Positions 10,304-23,768 are shown, numbered from the stretch's first letter. The stretch: DNA of 64,000 nucleotides from Trichosporon coremiiforme (GCA_039545355.1 BCJJ01000049.1:1-64000); one strand, 5' to 3'. Numbers and translations: made by a program. The notes: a model not told the origin generated them from the letters alone.

Positions 10304-13300
10304 ATGGCGTCGTCCTGGATCGCCAAGGTCGTCGGCCTACTGCTCGTCTCGCTCGTCCTGTCCTACGTTATCATCCCGTGGGCCATCGAGCGGTTCAGCA
10401 AGTTCCGTTTGCGAGTGAAGAAGCTCTCGATCTTCTCTGCGCGCGGTCTGGAATGGCGGAGTAAGGCGCATGCCAACGCTGCCGAACCGGACCTGCGCAT
10501 CGATCACATCTACTGGAGTTGGGGAGGATGCTCGCCGACCAGTATCGTCACGCTTCACTTTGATGGCATCACTGTGCGAGCGCGGAAGCACCCTAAGAAG
10601 TCGGGGAAAGATCATGAGGTGAGCATCGGGGCGTCGGGCTTTCACACTGACGTTACAGTCTGCCCCGAAGAAGAAGAAACGTCTACCCCCAAATGTTCAG
10701 CGGGTCGTCAACAACCTCGTCCATATGGTCGTGCACCATTGGTCGAGGATAGCTACGCGGATCGGAGTCAGCGTGCAGAAGATCCGTGTCATCCTGGAGG
10801 ACCATGGCGAGTCCGAGGTCCTCATCGGTGGCATAGTGCTCTCCTCGGCTCGCGAGACTCTTGCACCTCTGCCTCAGGCCAGCGACAAGGATGACCTCTC
10901 CGCCGGCAAGAACTGCCCCAAGGCGAAGGATGGCAAGGGCCACAGGCGCCGTGGCAGTCTGGCCAACTTGCAGAGCATCCACGACAAGGTGTCAAAGACA
11001 GCATCGACACTGTGGTCGTCGGCCGTCGGTTACGGCGTGGATCACGTCGTGTTCACCCTCACGATGTCCAATGTGGATGCCGTCCAGCCGCTGCCGCTGT
11101 ACTCCTCGCACTCTGACAGCACGATTACGACTTCACTGCCCCATCTGTCGCCCCGTACATCAACCACAAGTATGTCCAGCACTAAGAGCGCTCGGACTTC
11201 ATCGTTCACCACCTTCGACCCTATCAACTCTCTGCTCAACTTCCGCGCTTCCCCAGACGCGAAGGCTCGCTCCTACGAGAAGATCGCCACGATCGACACT
11301 GCCACCACCGTCAAGGTCAGCGTTGGTTTCGCCGCCAACCACGACATCTTGGCAGAGGACAACATCCGCGCCGATGTTCAGGTCGGCACGATCCACGCCA
11401 GCATCGACGCGCTCGAGAAGGCGCAGAAGATCATCAAGGAGAAAACACCCGTACACAAGGAGGACGTCAAGGCAGAACTGCAGCAGCCTCAGCATAGAGA
11501 AGCTGATACGACGCCCGCAGAGCAGTCGGCCAAGAAGCGGAAGGACAACTCTCTGGTCATGGTGAGCTGCTCACGGCGAGAACTTTAACTAACGGACAGG
11601 CTCTTCTCCGTGCTTCAGAGCGCACGTCCGTCTCATTCTCCAAGGTTTACGTCTCGCATGCTCTCCCCGTCACCAAGGTCGAATCGCCGCCATGCTCGTC
11701 TTGCGAGTCGTCGACTGCCGTCGAGCCGTCCGATGCAGGATCAGCTTTCACGCTGTCTCTCGACTTTACCAACCTATGCCTCACTGTCGCTGGTACGAAT
11801 TCCAACGAGGACCCGCGGTTGCGCAAGTTGTACGGCTCCAACGAAAGTTCTGAGTCTTTGTTGAGAGGAGTTTCAGTCTGCCTGTACTGGACGTCTATCG
11901 AACTCCAGTGCATCTCTCCCGGTGAATCGAGCAACGAGAAGATCCAGCTTGTCGCCATCAGGAAGGCAGAGTTCGATCTCTTGTCAAGCTGGCGCCCCAT
12001 GACGTCTGTCCCGTCCAACCTCCTCTTTGCCGATGACCTGAACCAGTTCCTTGTCTACGCGCGCGGATCTATCGCTTCAGTGGACGTCGCCACCGACGTT
12101 CAACTGTGCGAAGAGCTTGTTGCTTCATGGCGTGCGGTCCATCCGCCTAAGGAGAAAAAGCACCCCAAACACAAGAGGCACTTTGACGGCGTCCCCCCTC
12201 GCGTTATTTTCCTCGTGGACATTGGCCATATCTCGATGGTCGTTGCCAATCGCGCGGATGAGAACTCGGCGACCATCACTCTCGCCTGTGACGGTCTAAC
12301 CATGGGGACCCACACCGAGTACAAGACGCTTACGGCAAAGCCTCGATCGAGCCCCGCCTCATCTACGGCGACAACTCCCTCTGCCAACGCCAAGTCTGGA
12401 CGTCCAGCTCCCGGTAGTCCCACCTCGGTCAAGTCCGCCAGAACCTTCCGTACGACGTCTTCTCGCACGTCGGCCACAAAGGTGTCTGCGGACGCCAACG
12501 AAGTGGACACGTCGAATGAGATCGGCCCCGACGACTACTCACTTGTCCTCCAGGGTGATGGCTTCGTAAACGTTGATCCTATTCAACTGCGTCTCTCTCT
12601 GGGATCTCGTAACGAGAGGTCCTTCCGCCTGGCTCATCTCGGACCTGTCAATGGCGAGATCTTCGGAGACATCCGTGGTGTGCAAAAGGTGGATGAGAAT
12701 GGTCGGGACAGATATTCTCTGTGTCCCGATTCATTCCTGGCTGATGGCGATATCACTGTCGAGGAGGGCCTGAGGCTCGAGATCTGGAGCGAGGAGGTTG
12801 TCGATGCCATCCGACAGCTTGCTGGCTTGCGAACTCCTAAGGAGCACAAGCAGCACAAGCCGACCTCCGACCCTCTCGATAAGATGCCCGTCGGCTTGTC
12901 GCTACGAGCAGACGTGCCACTCAGCATCTTCCTGGGCCACAAGGAGCTCAACCCCGCTGGAGCAAAACTGGTCCACGGCATTTGGCTCACGAGCCACGCT
13001 GTTGTTGACTATGCGTCGTACGGACCGGTGAAGAGGGACGGAAGCTCCACAAAGCTCCCAGACTCGGACGCTCGCAAGCAGCTCGGCCTCTATACCGACA
13101 TCAGGACGACTGCCTCTCAGGACGCCAAGGTGCTGAAGGACCAGAAAGGGCAGTCTGCTCTCTTCGCCTTCACACTTCTCGACACGAACATCAAGCCTGT
13201 TCTGAACGGATCAAACTTCATTGAGAAGGGCGGCACGGACCAACACATGCCCGAGGACGAGTATGACGATGAGGCTCCGCCTGAACCTGATCTCGAGTAC

Positions 13301-16300
13301 GCCGCCTGGGGTTTCAAGGGGAACCGAAGGCGCGAGCAGCCCGGTATTCGCCCGACCATTCTTCCACCAGCGGATGTGGCGCCACGCTCAACCCTGCGCT
13401 TGCCTCGTCTGTTGATGAATGCTAGACTCGTCAAGCCGACCGCCAATGATGACTCCTCTGCCAGCGTCTCCATACGAATGGACCTCCTGCACCTCCACAT
13501 CAGTGTTGCAGACATCTACTGCTTCATGCTTGGTGGTCAGACGCTGAAGGACATCGCGGAGCCATTTAAGACGCCCAAACCCGCCGAGGGCGACGGCGCA
13601 GCGGAGAAGCGCAAGCGATACGTCAAGGTGGTCTGTCTCATTCCCAACATGTGGGCCGACTTTGCCCTGCCGTTGCGTGAGCGTGTGTTCTTGACCTTCA
13701 GCAACTTGGGTGTCAACGTTGTCCCTAACGATCCGCTGAGGGTCACCGCCGACTCGTCCCTGTTGTACGTGCAGAGCCGCACCTTCCCCGGCTTCTACGA
13801 TGAGCTTGGCCTCATCAAGAAGCTTGACGCTTCCATCGACTTGCCGGGCAAGGTCATTGGCATCGACGCCGACGCCTTCAGGATCCGCATCCCCTACGCT
13901 TTCATCCTGTACCAGCTCATCTTCAACATCAACGTCACGATCAAGACGTGCAAGCTGCTCGCGCACAACTTCAAGTCGAAGCAGTTCTCGATGATCAAGA
14001 TGCCGGGACCCGAGCAGCCCAAGTACCTGCCCACGTTCAAGATCAACGTCGGTCTGTTCCGCCTCGAGTTCAGGGATCACCCGGTAGAGAACAAACTGAA
14101 CTTGGCGAACCGCGTCGGTCTCGTCGAGCAGAAGAAGCGTATTGGTCTTGAGGATATGTTCGAGCACAAGGTCTCCCTGCTTCACGATGACGACGTTCGT
14201 CCAGTGAACCACCTCACAACGAACGCGACGGTCTCCGAGGCCGAAGCGCGTTACCGTCTGGACTGGCACATGTCGCAGTCGTGGATCAAGCGTATGAAGC
14301 GGGCCACGGCAGAGCAAAACAGGCGAGAGGAGGCTATCAACAGCAAGATGAAGGTGAAGCGCCCCACGGACCTTCCCATCCACATCCTGCCTCTGGAGCA
14401 GACGACGCCGCTGTTCCGAGCATCCTTCAGTGACGTCAAGTTGACTTTGGCCCCGCCGCCGCTGAACCGCGACCAGATTATCAACTTTATGAGCAACACT
14501 TCCACGCCGTTCGACGAGGACGTGCAGTTCTCCCTCATGGTCCCCTTCGAGCTAGATTGGACGCAAACAGAGTGTAAGATTACTCTACGCGACTATCCGC
14601 TGCCGCTCCTCCGTGTACCGCCGAAGAAGGACGGCACTCCTAGCTGGCACGTCACGACGCTTCTCGTCATTGCAGAAGAGCTGCCTCAGCAGAACTTGGA
14701 GGACACTTGTCTCTTCGTTCCTGTTGAGATTCTCCCCGCCCAAAGTGGGCACGTCGATGCTCCCGCATTGCGCTGCCAGGTCGCCAAGACTATTACTCCT
14801 GTGAAGACCTACGCGCGCCCCATCTTCTCGATCACGTCAGACGACCCCGCCACCATCACCTGGTGTAACTCGTACCAGCCCGGTATCAGCGATGTCATGA
14901 AGGTCCTCGACGGGTTTAGCAGTCCTCCTCGTGACCCATCGCCCAAGCCTGGCTTCTGGGACAAGATGCGCCTGTCTCTGCACTGGATCACGAACGTCGA
15001 GTTCGCTCATTCGCTACGTCTCCTTCTCAAGGGTGAGTGCTTGGGCTTGTTGCTGTGACTAACACCAGGTTCGCAAGATCCCTACCAAATCGATGGCACA
15101 GGTGCAGGCTTCGCGCTCGTGTTCCGCTCGCACTGTCGTATTCAGATCAATGAGCCGAACGACCAGCACGAGCTTATCCAATTCCTTGCTGAGGAGATGC
15201 TCGTGTCGATTCCTGATCTGACCAACTACGATGACAAGAGGGCTGTCGGACTGGACGCTCCGCCCGAGGGTGAAGGAGACGGCGGTGAGGCAGACAGGCG
15301 GTTCATCGAGAAGCGCAGCATCAAGCCTTGTGCTCGATTCTTGAACGGTATCCGCTTCGGCGTAGGCTTCCGCTTCGAGCGTACCTGTCGCCCGTGGACT
15401 TGCACTAAGGACTGTGGGGACACGACCAACCTCTTCCACCGCCGGTGCCGCATCTTCAACTTTATCCCTCACCAGGCCGTCAGGCTCCGGCGATCCGATG
15501 TCGTCGAGCACATGGCCGCCGAGGCCGGCCATCCCATTGACTCGTACGAGGGATTCCGCTCGGACTTCATCCACTTCTCCATCTCTCTGGATGCCCCGCG
15601 CGACCGCAACCGCGAGAAGAACCTCGCCAACGCCGGTGCAGACAACAACAACAGTTTGTACCTCAGTCCCAAGGCGTTCGCGCACTTCTTCGCCTGGTGG
15701 CACCTCTTCACGAGCAAGATCCCCGCTCCGATCCGCCAAGGTCCAGTCTTCCCCGACTCTCCACCGCCGTCCAAGAAGTTCGGCAAGTCCATGGCTACGA
15801 TCAAGTACCGCACAGACTTGTCACCGGTGTACGTTCAGCACGGCTACTTCCAGTGGTCGCAGCAGCTGTGGTCCACGGGGCGCGCCGAACACGTGGGTGT
15901 CAAGCTTCGTGTCGACCGTTTCCGTCTCGACGGCCATCAGCGTATGACGGAGCGTCGTGTCTGGCAAGACAAGCTTCAACGCGTTAAGACCGTCGTTAAC
16001 AAGCCTTTCTACGCCTGTGACCTTATTCTGGACGTTATTCGTCTCAAGGGCATGGTCTCGACATTTGACGAGATGACAACCCTTTGCGCTGAGAACCCGC
16101 CACCAGCCGACATGCCCAAGGTGCCCCATGCGAGCGAGCTGCCACCTCTCGACCGGCAGTGGTACAGTTGGTTTGACTATATTGATGCCGACCACAAACC
16201 GTTTGACCGCAACCCGCGCGTGCTACTCGTGCACCTCGGTGACTGTCCTCACGTCTTCCTCTCCCGTCGTGTCAAGGCTCGACTCATCTCGCCGCATGAG

Positions 16301-19300
16301 GACCCGGATGCGCCGCCTAGCGATCTCGGCGCAACGAAGTTTGGTCATGAGAAGACGCACATTTGTTACCTCGGTGCTGCCATGGGTGTCGGACCCATGC
16401 AGTCTGAGATTACGCAGACGCGTATCATTCAGCTTGAAGGTGTGCTCTCGAGGCTACCGCCGCCCTTCGAGGGCGAGCCGGTCAAGATCACGGATGGCCG
16501 TAACCTCGCTGCGCAGAGGATCAGCGTCCTGCAGAACCACATTGCGGACCTGCGCGAGCGTGAGCGCCGTCACATGGACGACAACACGTTCATTCAAGAG
16601 CACGACAAGGCTGCACTGAACGCCGACGCCAGTGGCGACGTCACGTTCGAGAACACGATCCACGTCCACTCGCCCCGCCTGTTCTTCAACAACGTCTCGC
16701 GCAATCTCATGTACAAGTACCTGTACTCGAGGCAGAACCGCAGGAAGGAAGAGTACACGAGCTCATACGAGTCGCTCAAGGGCTTACGCGACGGCATGAA
16801 CAAGCGCATGAACCGGACACCGAACGGTCTCAACGCCGACGATTTGCAGCCCGATGCGAGTTCCTCTACCGACGCGGTCCAGGAACTGCAGGAGACGCTC
16901 GAGAAGCTGGTCGACAGCAACACTCCGTCGCTATACAAGCTCCCTTCCGACTTCTTCAGCGACAAGAACGACCTCCGCCGTCCCGAGCTCGGCCTGCCCG
17001 CCGAGTGTACCGTCCACCCGCACTGGCAGGCTGTCATTCTCAAGCCGCAGGTCTCTCTCCGCAGTACCGCGGACGTGGAGGCTGTTGTGCTCGTCGCGAT
17101 GGAGGAGATCAACTACCGCGACTACTCTGTCCGAGACACAAAGGGTGAAGACCATGTTTCCACCAATGTTCTTGACCGTGACTTTATTTCGTTCCAGGGC
17201 CTGCAGGCGTTCTATCCTACGAGTCGCATCGCAAAGACAAAGAAGGCTGAAGGCAACCCCAACTTCCAGCTCGACTTTGTGCCACTTGAGATCTTTGTCG
17301 ACACCAAGTGCGAGGCGAACGACTACGAACGTATTGTCCTTAAGACTGACATCTCCATGTCCATGGACCGATTCAACCAGCTGCGTCCTCCGCGTGGTCT
17401 CGAGTGGCCCGAGACGCGCAACGAGGCGGGTGAGCTCATCACGCATCTGCGCAAGCACCAGAACGAGACGTCGATCACGATCCCGATGATCACCGTCTCG
17501 GCGACGTCAGTGCACTACTCTGCGCTGTACTACATCGTGACCGACCTCCTACTCTACCGCGACCCGCAGGACGTGCAGCGCTCAGCCAAGATCGAGAGCT
17601 TCCTGTACAAGTTTGACCGTCGTGACCGCAACCCGCAGCAGCTTCTGCTCAGTCTCTTCGTGCTCCAGCAGCACATCCGCAACCTGACCGAGCTCCAGCG
17701 CGGGTACGAGATGAATATGGACCGTCTTAACGAGAACGGCAAGCGCGAGCTATTCCAGATTCGCTCGGAACTGTTGAACGAGTACGAGTCACTGTTCACC
17801 ATTTTCGCCGTCGTCAACGTGAACCGTTCGCGCGAGCAGGCGCGTGAGATGCTCAAGACGCTGTCGAAGATCGACATTCGTGCCGGCAACGTCGCATGGC
17901 ACATGCTCCGCGACAACGGCGACCCGCTCCTCAAGCTCAACATCAAGCACACGATTGCGTCCCGCATTAACAATCAGGATGCGTCGTCCGACCATGCCCT
18001 CGTCATCGGTGATCTTGCCGCGCTCAACACGAACGCAGACGCGCTCTTCCCCGAGGTGTTCTACCGCACTGCCATGAAGGAGGTGCCCAAGGTCAAGACC
18101 AAGAAGAAGAAGGACGATGACAAGGATAAGGATAACGATAAGCGCAACAGGGACGGATCAAAGGTGAGTTGGGTCACTCCGGAAACGAACTGACAGGCAG
18201 CCGAACAGCTCGATCTCTATGGCCATTTCGTGGGCTCCAGAGGTTGGAGGCATCAAGATTGTGCGCGAGGGCACGCTGTTCCTGCACCCGTGCCGCTTCC
18301 GTCTCGAAGAGGAGGTCGGCTCGGCCGTCATGGCGTACGTCTTCCGCCCGAAGAAGGGCCAGGAGGAGACCCAGGCGGCGGCGCAGGCGAAAGACGGCAC
18401 GCACAACTTGGAGACGACCAATTTGGGCACGTCCAAAAACTCTACGTCCAACACGTCCAACAACAAGAATTCGGATGCCGCTAGCACGCACGAGAGTGTC
18501 TCGACCACAGACACCTCGGTCAACGCGGCCATCAACGAGCGCCTGCGCTGCAAGGGTGCCCTGATCTCGGCCGACCGGTTCGCCCACCGCACGGCCCAGA
18601 ACAAGAACGGCGATGCTTCTAGCGTGCACGAGTCCAGCCACGGCCACGGGCACGGTCACGGACATGGTGGCGACGAGACGGACACGGACGACGAGGACGG
18701 CGCCGAGATGCGCAGTCGCGCCAAGAACAACTTCACGTTCGTCAGTGTCGTCATGGGCTCCACAACCTTCGTGCTCGATTACAAGCGCGACGACCACCGG
18801 AAGCACAATGCGATCTCGCTCCCTGAGTGCGTCGACTTCCGCTTCGACGTGCCGTCGATCAACTACGAGAACAAGGTGTGGACGGCCGAGGACCTCGTGA
18901 ACCACCTCAAGGTGGACATCATGAAGTCGATGTGGCACCAGCGGTCCGACATCATCAAGCAGGTGTTCCACAAGACGTCCATCTTCCGTTCGAAGAAGGG
19001 TTTGCGGCAGATTGCGGGCATTGAGACGCAGACCGCAACGGCGGCATTGAAGAAGGAGCAGAAGAAGAGCGGGTTGCGTTTCAAGGAGTCCACCCTCGAG
19101 CCCCTCGATATCGACGACGCGCTCTCGCCGCAGATCACACACGACCTCGACCCCAAGATGCCAGAGCACGGGTCTCGTAGCGTGAGCCCGACCGCGACGG
19201 CGAACCCGAACTCGCGCCACCAGCGCGGCCCCAGCGCCACGTCCGAGCCGTCCATCTACGAGTCGGCTACGCCCACCGACGACCAGGACCCCGATGCGTC

Positions 19301-19634
19301 CGTTGACAGCTCGACGCCGAGGGACACCCGCGACACCTCGAGCACGAGGGACAGTACGAGTGCAAAGGACAGTGCGTCGTCGCAGAAGAGTCACAAAGGC
19401 CACGGCCTCGGCTCGTTACTCAAGTCGGGCATCCGCAAGGTCAAGGACCACACGCACCACCATAGTCATAACAAGGACAAGGCCCAAGATGCGAGCTCGC
19501 CAACAAGTGCATCGTCGCGCTATGCTGCGGACCAGGCGGCGCTCGGCGAGGCGGCGTGCATGCTCGACCAGGCGGGCGCAGAGGACCTGACGCCGCCACT
19601 GGAGGATGCACCTCGTGCGTCTCACGCGGGTTAG
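10304..19634 (+). CDS. FMP27: FMP27/BLTP2-family bridge-like lipid transfer protein
   Basis: Giant protein of the FMP27/Hobbit/KIAA0100 family, rod-shaped bridges with a hydrophobic groove thought to move lipids at ER-plasma membrane contacts. Exons: 10304..10618, 10659..11561, 11600..15032, 15069..18163, 18201..19634; 3059 aa. An N-terminal membrane helix (about residues 9-27, VGLLLVSLVLSYVIIPWAI) is followed by the RBG-type start LRIDHIYWSWGG. The hallmark GFWDK motif is present at about residue 1524 (PGFWDKMRLSLHWITN). The C-terminal third holds IEFAPEV-like sequence (ISMAIS WAPEVGGIKIV) and EDLVNHLKVDIMKSMWHQR, then a low-complexity tail with HGHGHGHGG and Ser/Thr/Asp-rich stretches. All introns are 36-40 nt and phase-consistent. 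Without splicing it breaks into at least three separate frames and would be called as several genes. Family is clear; lipid cargo is not deducible. Confidence 0.9.
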
Positions 19635-19815
19635 AGAGAAGGAAGATGAGAAAGAAAAGAAGAATCTAAGAGCAAGATCATGTTGTAGTTTTACCACCCA
19701 CTTCCCCCATCAACTCTATACAGTAGTACATTCAGTAGTCCCGGAGAATGTGTCTTATGCAACGATCCCAGATCCAAGATAACGAGTGCATGGGGTATAC
19801 AAAGTGAGAGTGCAG

Positions 19816-20729
19816 TTAGAGACGCGCCTTGACGGAGATGAGCGAGCCGCCGTCGATCGGAATGATCGTGCCCGTGACCCACTCGCCGCCCTTGCCCGAG
19901 AGCCAGAGGCAGGCGGCTCCTACATCTCCAGGCTCGCCGATACGCTCCATGGGCAAGCTCGCAGCAATAACGTCCCCAGCAGCGTCAAGCGTGGCCTTCA
20001 TCATCTTACTCCGGAACGGTCCGAGGGCGAGGGCGTTGACAGTTACCTTGGGACCAGTGAAGGCAGCCAGGTGCTTGGTGAGCATGTGCAGCGCAGCCTT
20101 GGAGGAGCTGTACGCAAACGTCTCAAGGCTGGGCACATTGATACCATTGACCGATCCAATATTGATGACGCGACCGATACCATCGCGCTCGGCGCCCTTC
20201 TGCAGTGCTGGGAGCAGCGCCTGCGTAAGGGTGAATACGCGCTGGACATTGAGCGTCATGAGCTTGCCGAACGCGGCGTCGGGGTACTCCTCCAGCGGGG
20301 CGCCCCAGGTCGCGCCGCTGTTGTTGACCAGGACGTGGAGGACGGGTTCCCGCTTCTGGATCTCGGACGCGAGGCGCTGGCACTCGTCGTAGCTCGACAG
20401 ATCTCCGGGAATCGCGATGCAGGTTCCCGGACCGGCGGAGGTGAGCTGGGCCGCGGTCGCGTTGCACGCCTTGGCGTCGCGCGAGGAGATGTACACCTTG
20501 GCGCCATTTGCGACGTAGGTCGCTGCGATCTGGGGTCAGCGTAACGGTTCTGAGCGTGTGGTTCGAGCAAGGAATGTTGTCTCGGACCCCTGCTATTCTG
20601 CTACTTACCATCTCGCCGACACCGCGGCCGCCCCCCGTGACGAGCACGACCTGTTGTCAGCTAACCATCGTTCATTTAGCTTACCTTGTCCTTGACGTTG
20701 AAGAGAGCTTGGCTAGTGAGGTCCGACAT
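19816..20729 (-). CDS. Short-chain dehydrogenase/reductase
   Basis: Classical SDR, NAD(P)-dependent oxidoreductase, 266 aa. Exons on the complement: 20729..20685, 20650..20609, 20529..19816. The cofactor motif TGGGRGVG is at residues 20-27, VNNSGATWG is the NNAG equivalent, the catalytic Ser is in INIGSVNG, and YSSSK gives the Tyr and Lys. The C-terminal PIDGGS motif is complete. Sequence resembles 3-oxoacyl-ACP reductase/RhlG-like SDRs common in basidiomycetes, often cytosolic or peroxisomal; substrate unknown. The end SVKARL has no clear PTS1, although ARL is a weak variant. It faces the 3' end of FMP27, separated by 181 bp. Confidence 0.85.
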
Positions 20730-21179
20730 TGTGTTTGTTGCAGAGGAGACGTACGTCGTCTTCCTCGTGAAGCGCATTGCTCGAAATAATGTCTGGGGTT
20801 GGGTATGGCCACCGGCTACTCCACCCGCCGATCGCGCATGACCGGCGGGAAGGCGGCCGGTGCCGCCAGGATCCTCGACGACTCTTGTCATCAGGTCTCC
20901 CACGCCTGTCCCCGTCATTTCTCCCACGGTTGAGAGCGCGGGACGACAGCGGAGATACACCGGTTCTCCACGTTTTGGTACGACGTCATGGCTTCAGACG
21001 CCGTGATCGAAGTCTCTCGTCACCCCGTACGGGCCCTACGGTGAATGAAAAGGAGCAAGGATTCCGAACGCCAGCGGCGTCTGCATGCGAAAGGGTCTGG
21101 GGGGTGACTCATGTCGAGATAAATACGGGGAACAGACAACGTCGTCTTCTTAACACTTCTTCATTGACTACGAAACACA
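20730..21179. other. Divergent promoter region SDR / Cys-rich protein
   Basis: 450 bp between two divergent starts. The right end has a TATA-like element (separate entry). No frame with conservation. Confidence 0.5.
21119..21125 (+). promoter_or_regulatory. TATA-like box of the small Cys-rich gene
   Basis: ATAAATA, 55 bp upstream of the ATG at 21180, with a short AC-rich leader between. Confidence 0.5.
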
Positions 21180-21701
21180 ATGTGCAAGCGCGTTACCTGC
21201 CCTAACGACGGAAAGCCCACTTGGTGGGGATGTGGTGAGTCATGAGCTGCTCTATCAGGCGACACAGCTGACAGACAGGAAACCACATCGAGCAGGTGAG
21301 TTGAGACCGGGGACGACACCTCTTTTCGCCGCTGGAACGATCAGCTCGCTGTGAACTGCATCGCTCTTCTCATAAAGAGAGGAGGACGCCGCGGGGTAAA
21401 GGTCGGGAGGCGTAACGTTGGGCGGACAGAGGCTGGCATCCCGAGCGCCCGTCAACGTCATAACAACATCCTCGCAATTCGTCGTCTGCCGCATGGCCCC
21501 CACATGCCGTGTTCCACCGACACAGTTGCGCCATCAGATTCTCTCTGCAAATCTCGTCTGAGATACGCTGACACCCAGTGCCTCGCCGACGTCCCCGAGG
21601 ACGAGCGCTGCCACTGCAAGCACGAGCCCGTCGACGGCAACCCGAACATGTACGAGGTCAAGCCCAAGAACGCCGATGTCAGCAACCACTCGGTTGTCTA
21701 A
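21180..21701 (+). CDS. Small conserved Cys-rich protein, 64 aa
   Basis: Exons 21180..21234, 21279..21295 (17 nt) and 21579..21701. The protein has CxxxxxC (MCKRVTCPNDGKPTW), then WGCGNHIEQ and DERCHCKHEP, a set of cysteines and a histidine that could form one small metal site. Short fungal proteins with CKRVTCxxCGKPTWxGCGxHIEQ are widespread and of unknown function; this copy has Asn-Asp where relatives often have a second Cys pair. The long second intron (283 nt) and the 17-nt middle exon make it invisible to ORF-based calling. Splice phases close and the result is clearly family-like. A promoter TATA element lies just upstream, which may mean inducible expression. Confidence 0.78.
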
Positions 21702-22356
21702 GCTGGAGCGCCGATAGCTCGATAATGCTGAAGACGAGAGGCGAGGGCTCGGTTGTAACATGCAAGCTAGTATGAACTCAAGCGCTAGAGCAGCCCCCGA
21801 GTTTGCGCAGGAAGACTGCAGACTGAGAGACTCACCGCAGGATGCAGTATGCGCACGCACGGATTGGTGAGACTGAAGTTTAAGTGCCGTCAGCTACCTG
21901 CAATGCTCAAGTGGTCTCGAGTGGTTTGGGACGCATCCATACGCTTCATGTGATCCCCCGCACTGGCAACCCCGATGCACCTCAGCGTCTTCTCTGCTAC
22001 GGCAGGCACCAGCCCGAAATGAGGTCGGTCGAAACCACTTCGGCGGTCACCCGACAGTCAGGGCCTCCGTGAGCGGATATCCCCGTTAGGTCCGGCGCAA
22101 GACCGCCGCTCCGCGCTCCGCAAGCCGACGCGTCTGACATCATCGCCCATCGCCGGGAGAGCTTGTTCGGTTCATCGATCGCTCGGTCTGATTTTCATGC
22201 CTGAGAGCATTGTGTAAATCGTTGAATGTCGTGCTTGTCCTTCCTTTTTTCTTTCCTTCCATCGCCGACTGCATTTTGTCCAAACTGCAGAGCATTGAAC
22301 CAAACACCCCAGAACAGCCCCCCGCTGTTCCCAACCCATAGGGCCTGGCATCTCTG
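21702..22356. other. Intergenic, 655 bp
   Basis: Separates two plus-strand genes. Contains a T/C-rich stretch near 22230-22260 that may be leader sequence of the F-box-like gene. Nothing else recognised. Confidence 0.5.
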
Positions 22357-23768
22357 ATGCCGCTTGCGGCTCGCCTCGATGCGCTCCCGACCGAAGTCCT
22401 GCGGTGCATCGTGGAATTTCTCGACCCCGCCCAAGATGCGGACTCCCTCTTGAGTCTGATGCGCACGTCGAGCTCGATGTGGGAGGAGGCGGCTAGACGG
22501 CTCTACGCCTCCATCACGCTGAATAGGGAGCAGGTCGTGCTCCTCATCGCTGGGAGGGGGTGGCGGCTTCGCTCAGACCATGCGCCGCCGCGCAAACCGG
22601 AAGACCGCCCACCGGTGAAGTTGAAGGAACGCACACGCCTGGCTCTCTCGTTTGTTCGCCGCCTCAAGATCCTGGGATATTGGACGACGTCCATCGTCGA
22701 GATGCTCTGGGACGCCGCGGCGCAGGGTGCCCGCCCCCTGTTTCCGAATGTGGAGCAGCTGCTGCTCGACCTGGGACCGCCGTGCGTCTCCAATCCGCCA
22801 TGGATACAGTGTGAGCTTCCGTCTCCGCCCCAGTTCTACATCTTCGACACGGTCGATGTCTGCGTCCTCGGCGACGAGAGCAAGGACCTCCTCTTCAAGC
22901 TGCCCACCAAGCGATACCGGAGCGTCACGTGTCATGAGGTGCTGCTCGGGGGCTGGCTGTGGCGAGAGCGCTTCGATAAGTGTCTGACCTGGAACGAGTG
23001 GCGCTGCTTCGCCTCGGATGCGTGGGAGGCAGTCCAGGTCATGGCGAGCGAGCTGAACCGCCTCACATGGGACGACTACGAACACGAGCGTATGCCCGAG
23101 TGGAGACTCCCGTCCCTCCAGGTCTGCCTCAACTATGGCGAGAGGCTGGGAAGCGACATCGTCGAGCACTTCGAGGACCAGCATCAGGATCATGGGATGA
23201 GGGTCATCACCGATATCCCCCACATTGTGCAGATACAGCATTACCCGCCTGACGGGGAGGGGTGTGAGCCCTGCGAGCTCTGTGGTACGTTTTGTTCCTC
23301 AGTTCATGATAGGCTGACCTGACAGGTGAGACGTGGAGGTCACAGGAGCTCGTGGAGAAGCGACGCTGGAGAGCTGTCGGTCCCTCTTTGGCGCTTCTCA
23401 AGTCTCTTCGCTGGCAGTCAATGAACGAGGAGTCAGAAGAGTCCACCGACGACTCCAACACGGGGACCGGCTCATCTGAGGAGACGACCTCTGGCTCGGG
23501 TTCGAGCGAGGAGACGACCGAGGGGTCAACGGAGGGGTCGTCCGAGGGGTCGTCTGCGTCATCTGGGTCGTATGACGGCTCATCACAGGCATCATACGGG
23601 TCGTCGCAGTCGTCCCAGAGGCTGTCCCCGATATCCGAGGAGCCTCCATCGTCGGACGACGATACCCTTGCGTCGACTTTAGTCTCCGAAGATCCATCTG
23701 AGGCAACGACAGAGAACTCGATGGACCGTCTTCGGGCAGTCGTCAGTGAGATGGTCATCCTGCCTTGA
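22357..23768 (+). CDS. F-box-like protein with Ser/Glu-rich tail
   Basis: Exons 22357..23284 and 23326..23768; 456 aa. Residues about 7-45 (LDALPTEVLRCIVEFLDP...LMRTSS) match the N-terminal helices of an F-box, the Skp1-binding module of SCF ubiquitin ligases. The middle has no recognisable WD or LRR repeats. It contains several Trp-rich segments and a CEPCELCGETW cluster that spans the splice site. From about residue 340 the tail is very rich in Ser, Glu, Thr and Gly (SSEETTSGSGSSEETT), an acidic disordered region. Such F-box-plus-unknown proteins form large variable families in basidiomycetes. Function and target unknown; the F-box call is from pattern only. Confidence 0.6.

Noticed and set aside
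13388..14383. 331-codon frame on the minus strand inside the FMP27 gene
   Set aside because: Antisense shadow of a GC-rich conserved coding exon; no conserved protein pattern of its own.
18174..19403. 409-codon minus-strand frame opposite the last FMP27 exon
   Set aside because: Arg/Val-rich antisense shadow; the plus strand carries conserved FMP27 C-terminal sequence.
10304..19634. Reading the FMP27 locus as three or more separate genes
   Set aside because: Each apparent gap is a 36-40 nt GT-AG intron with matching phases, and the family protein is continuous across them.
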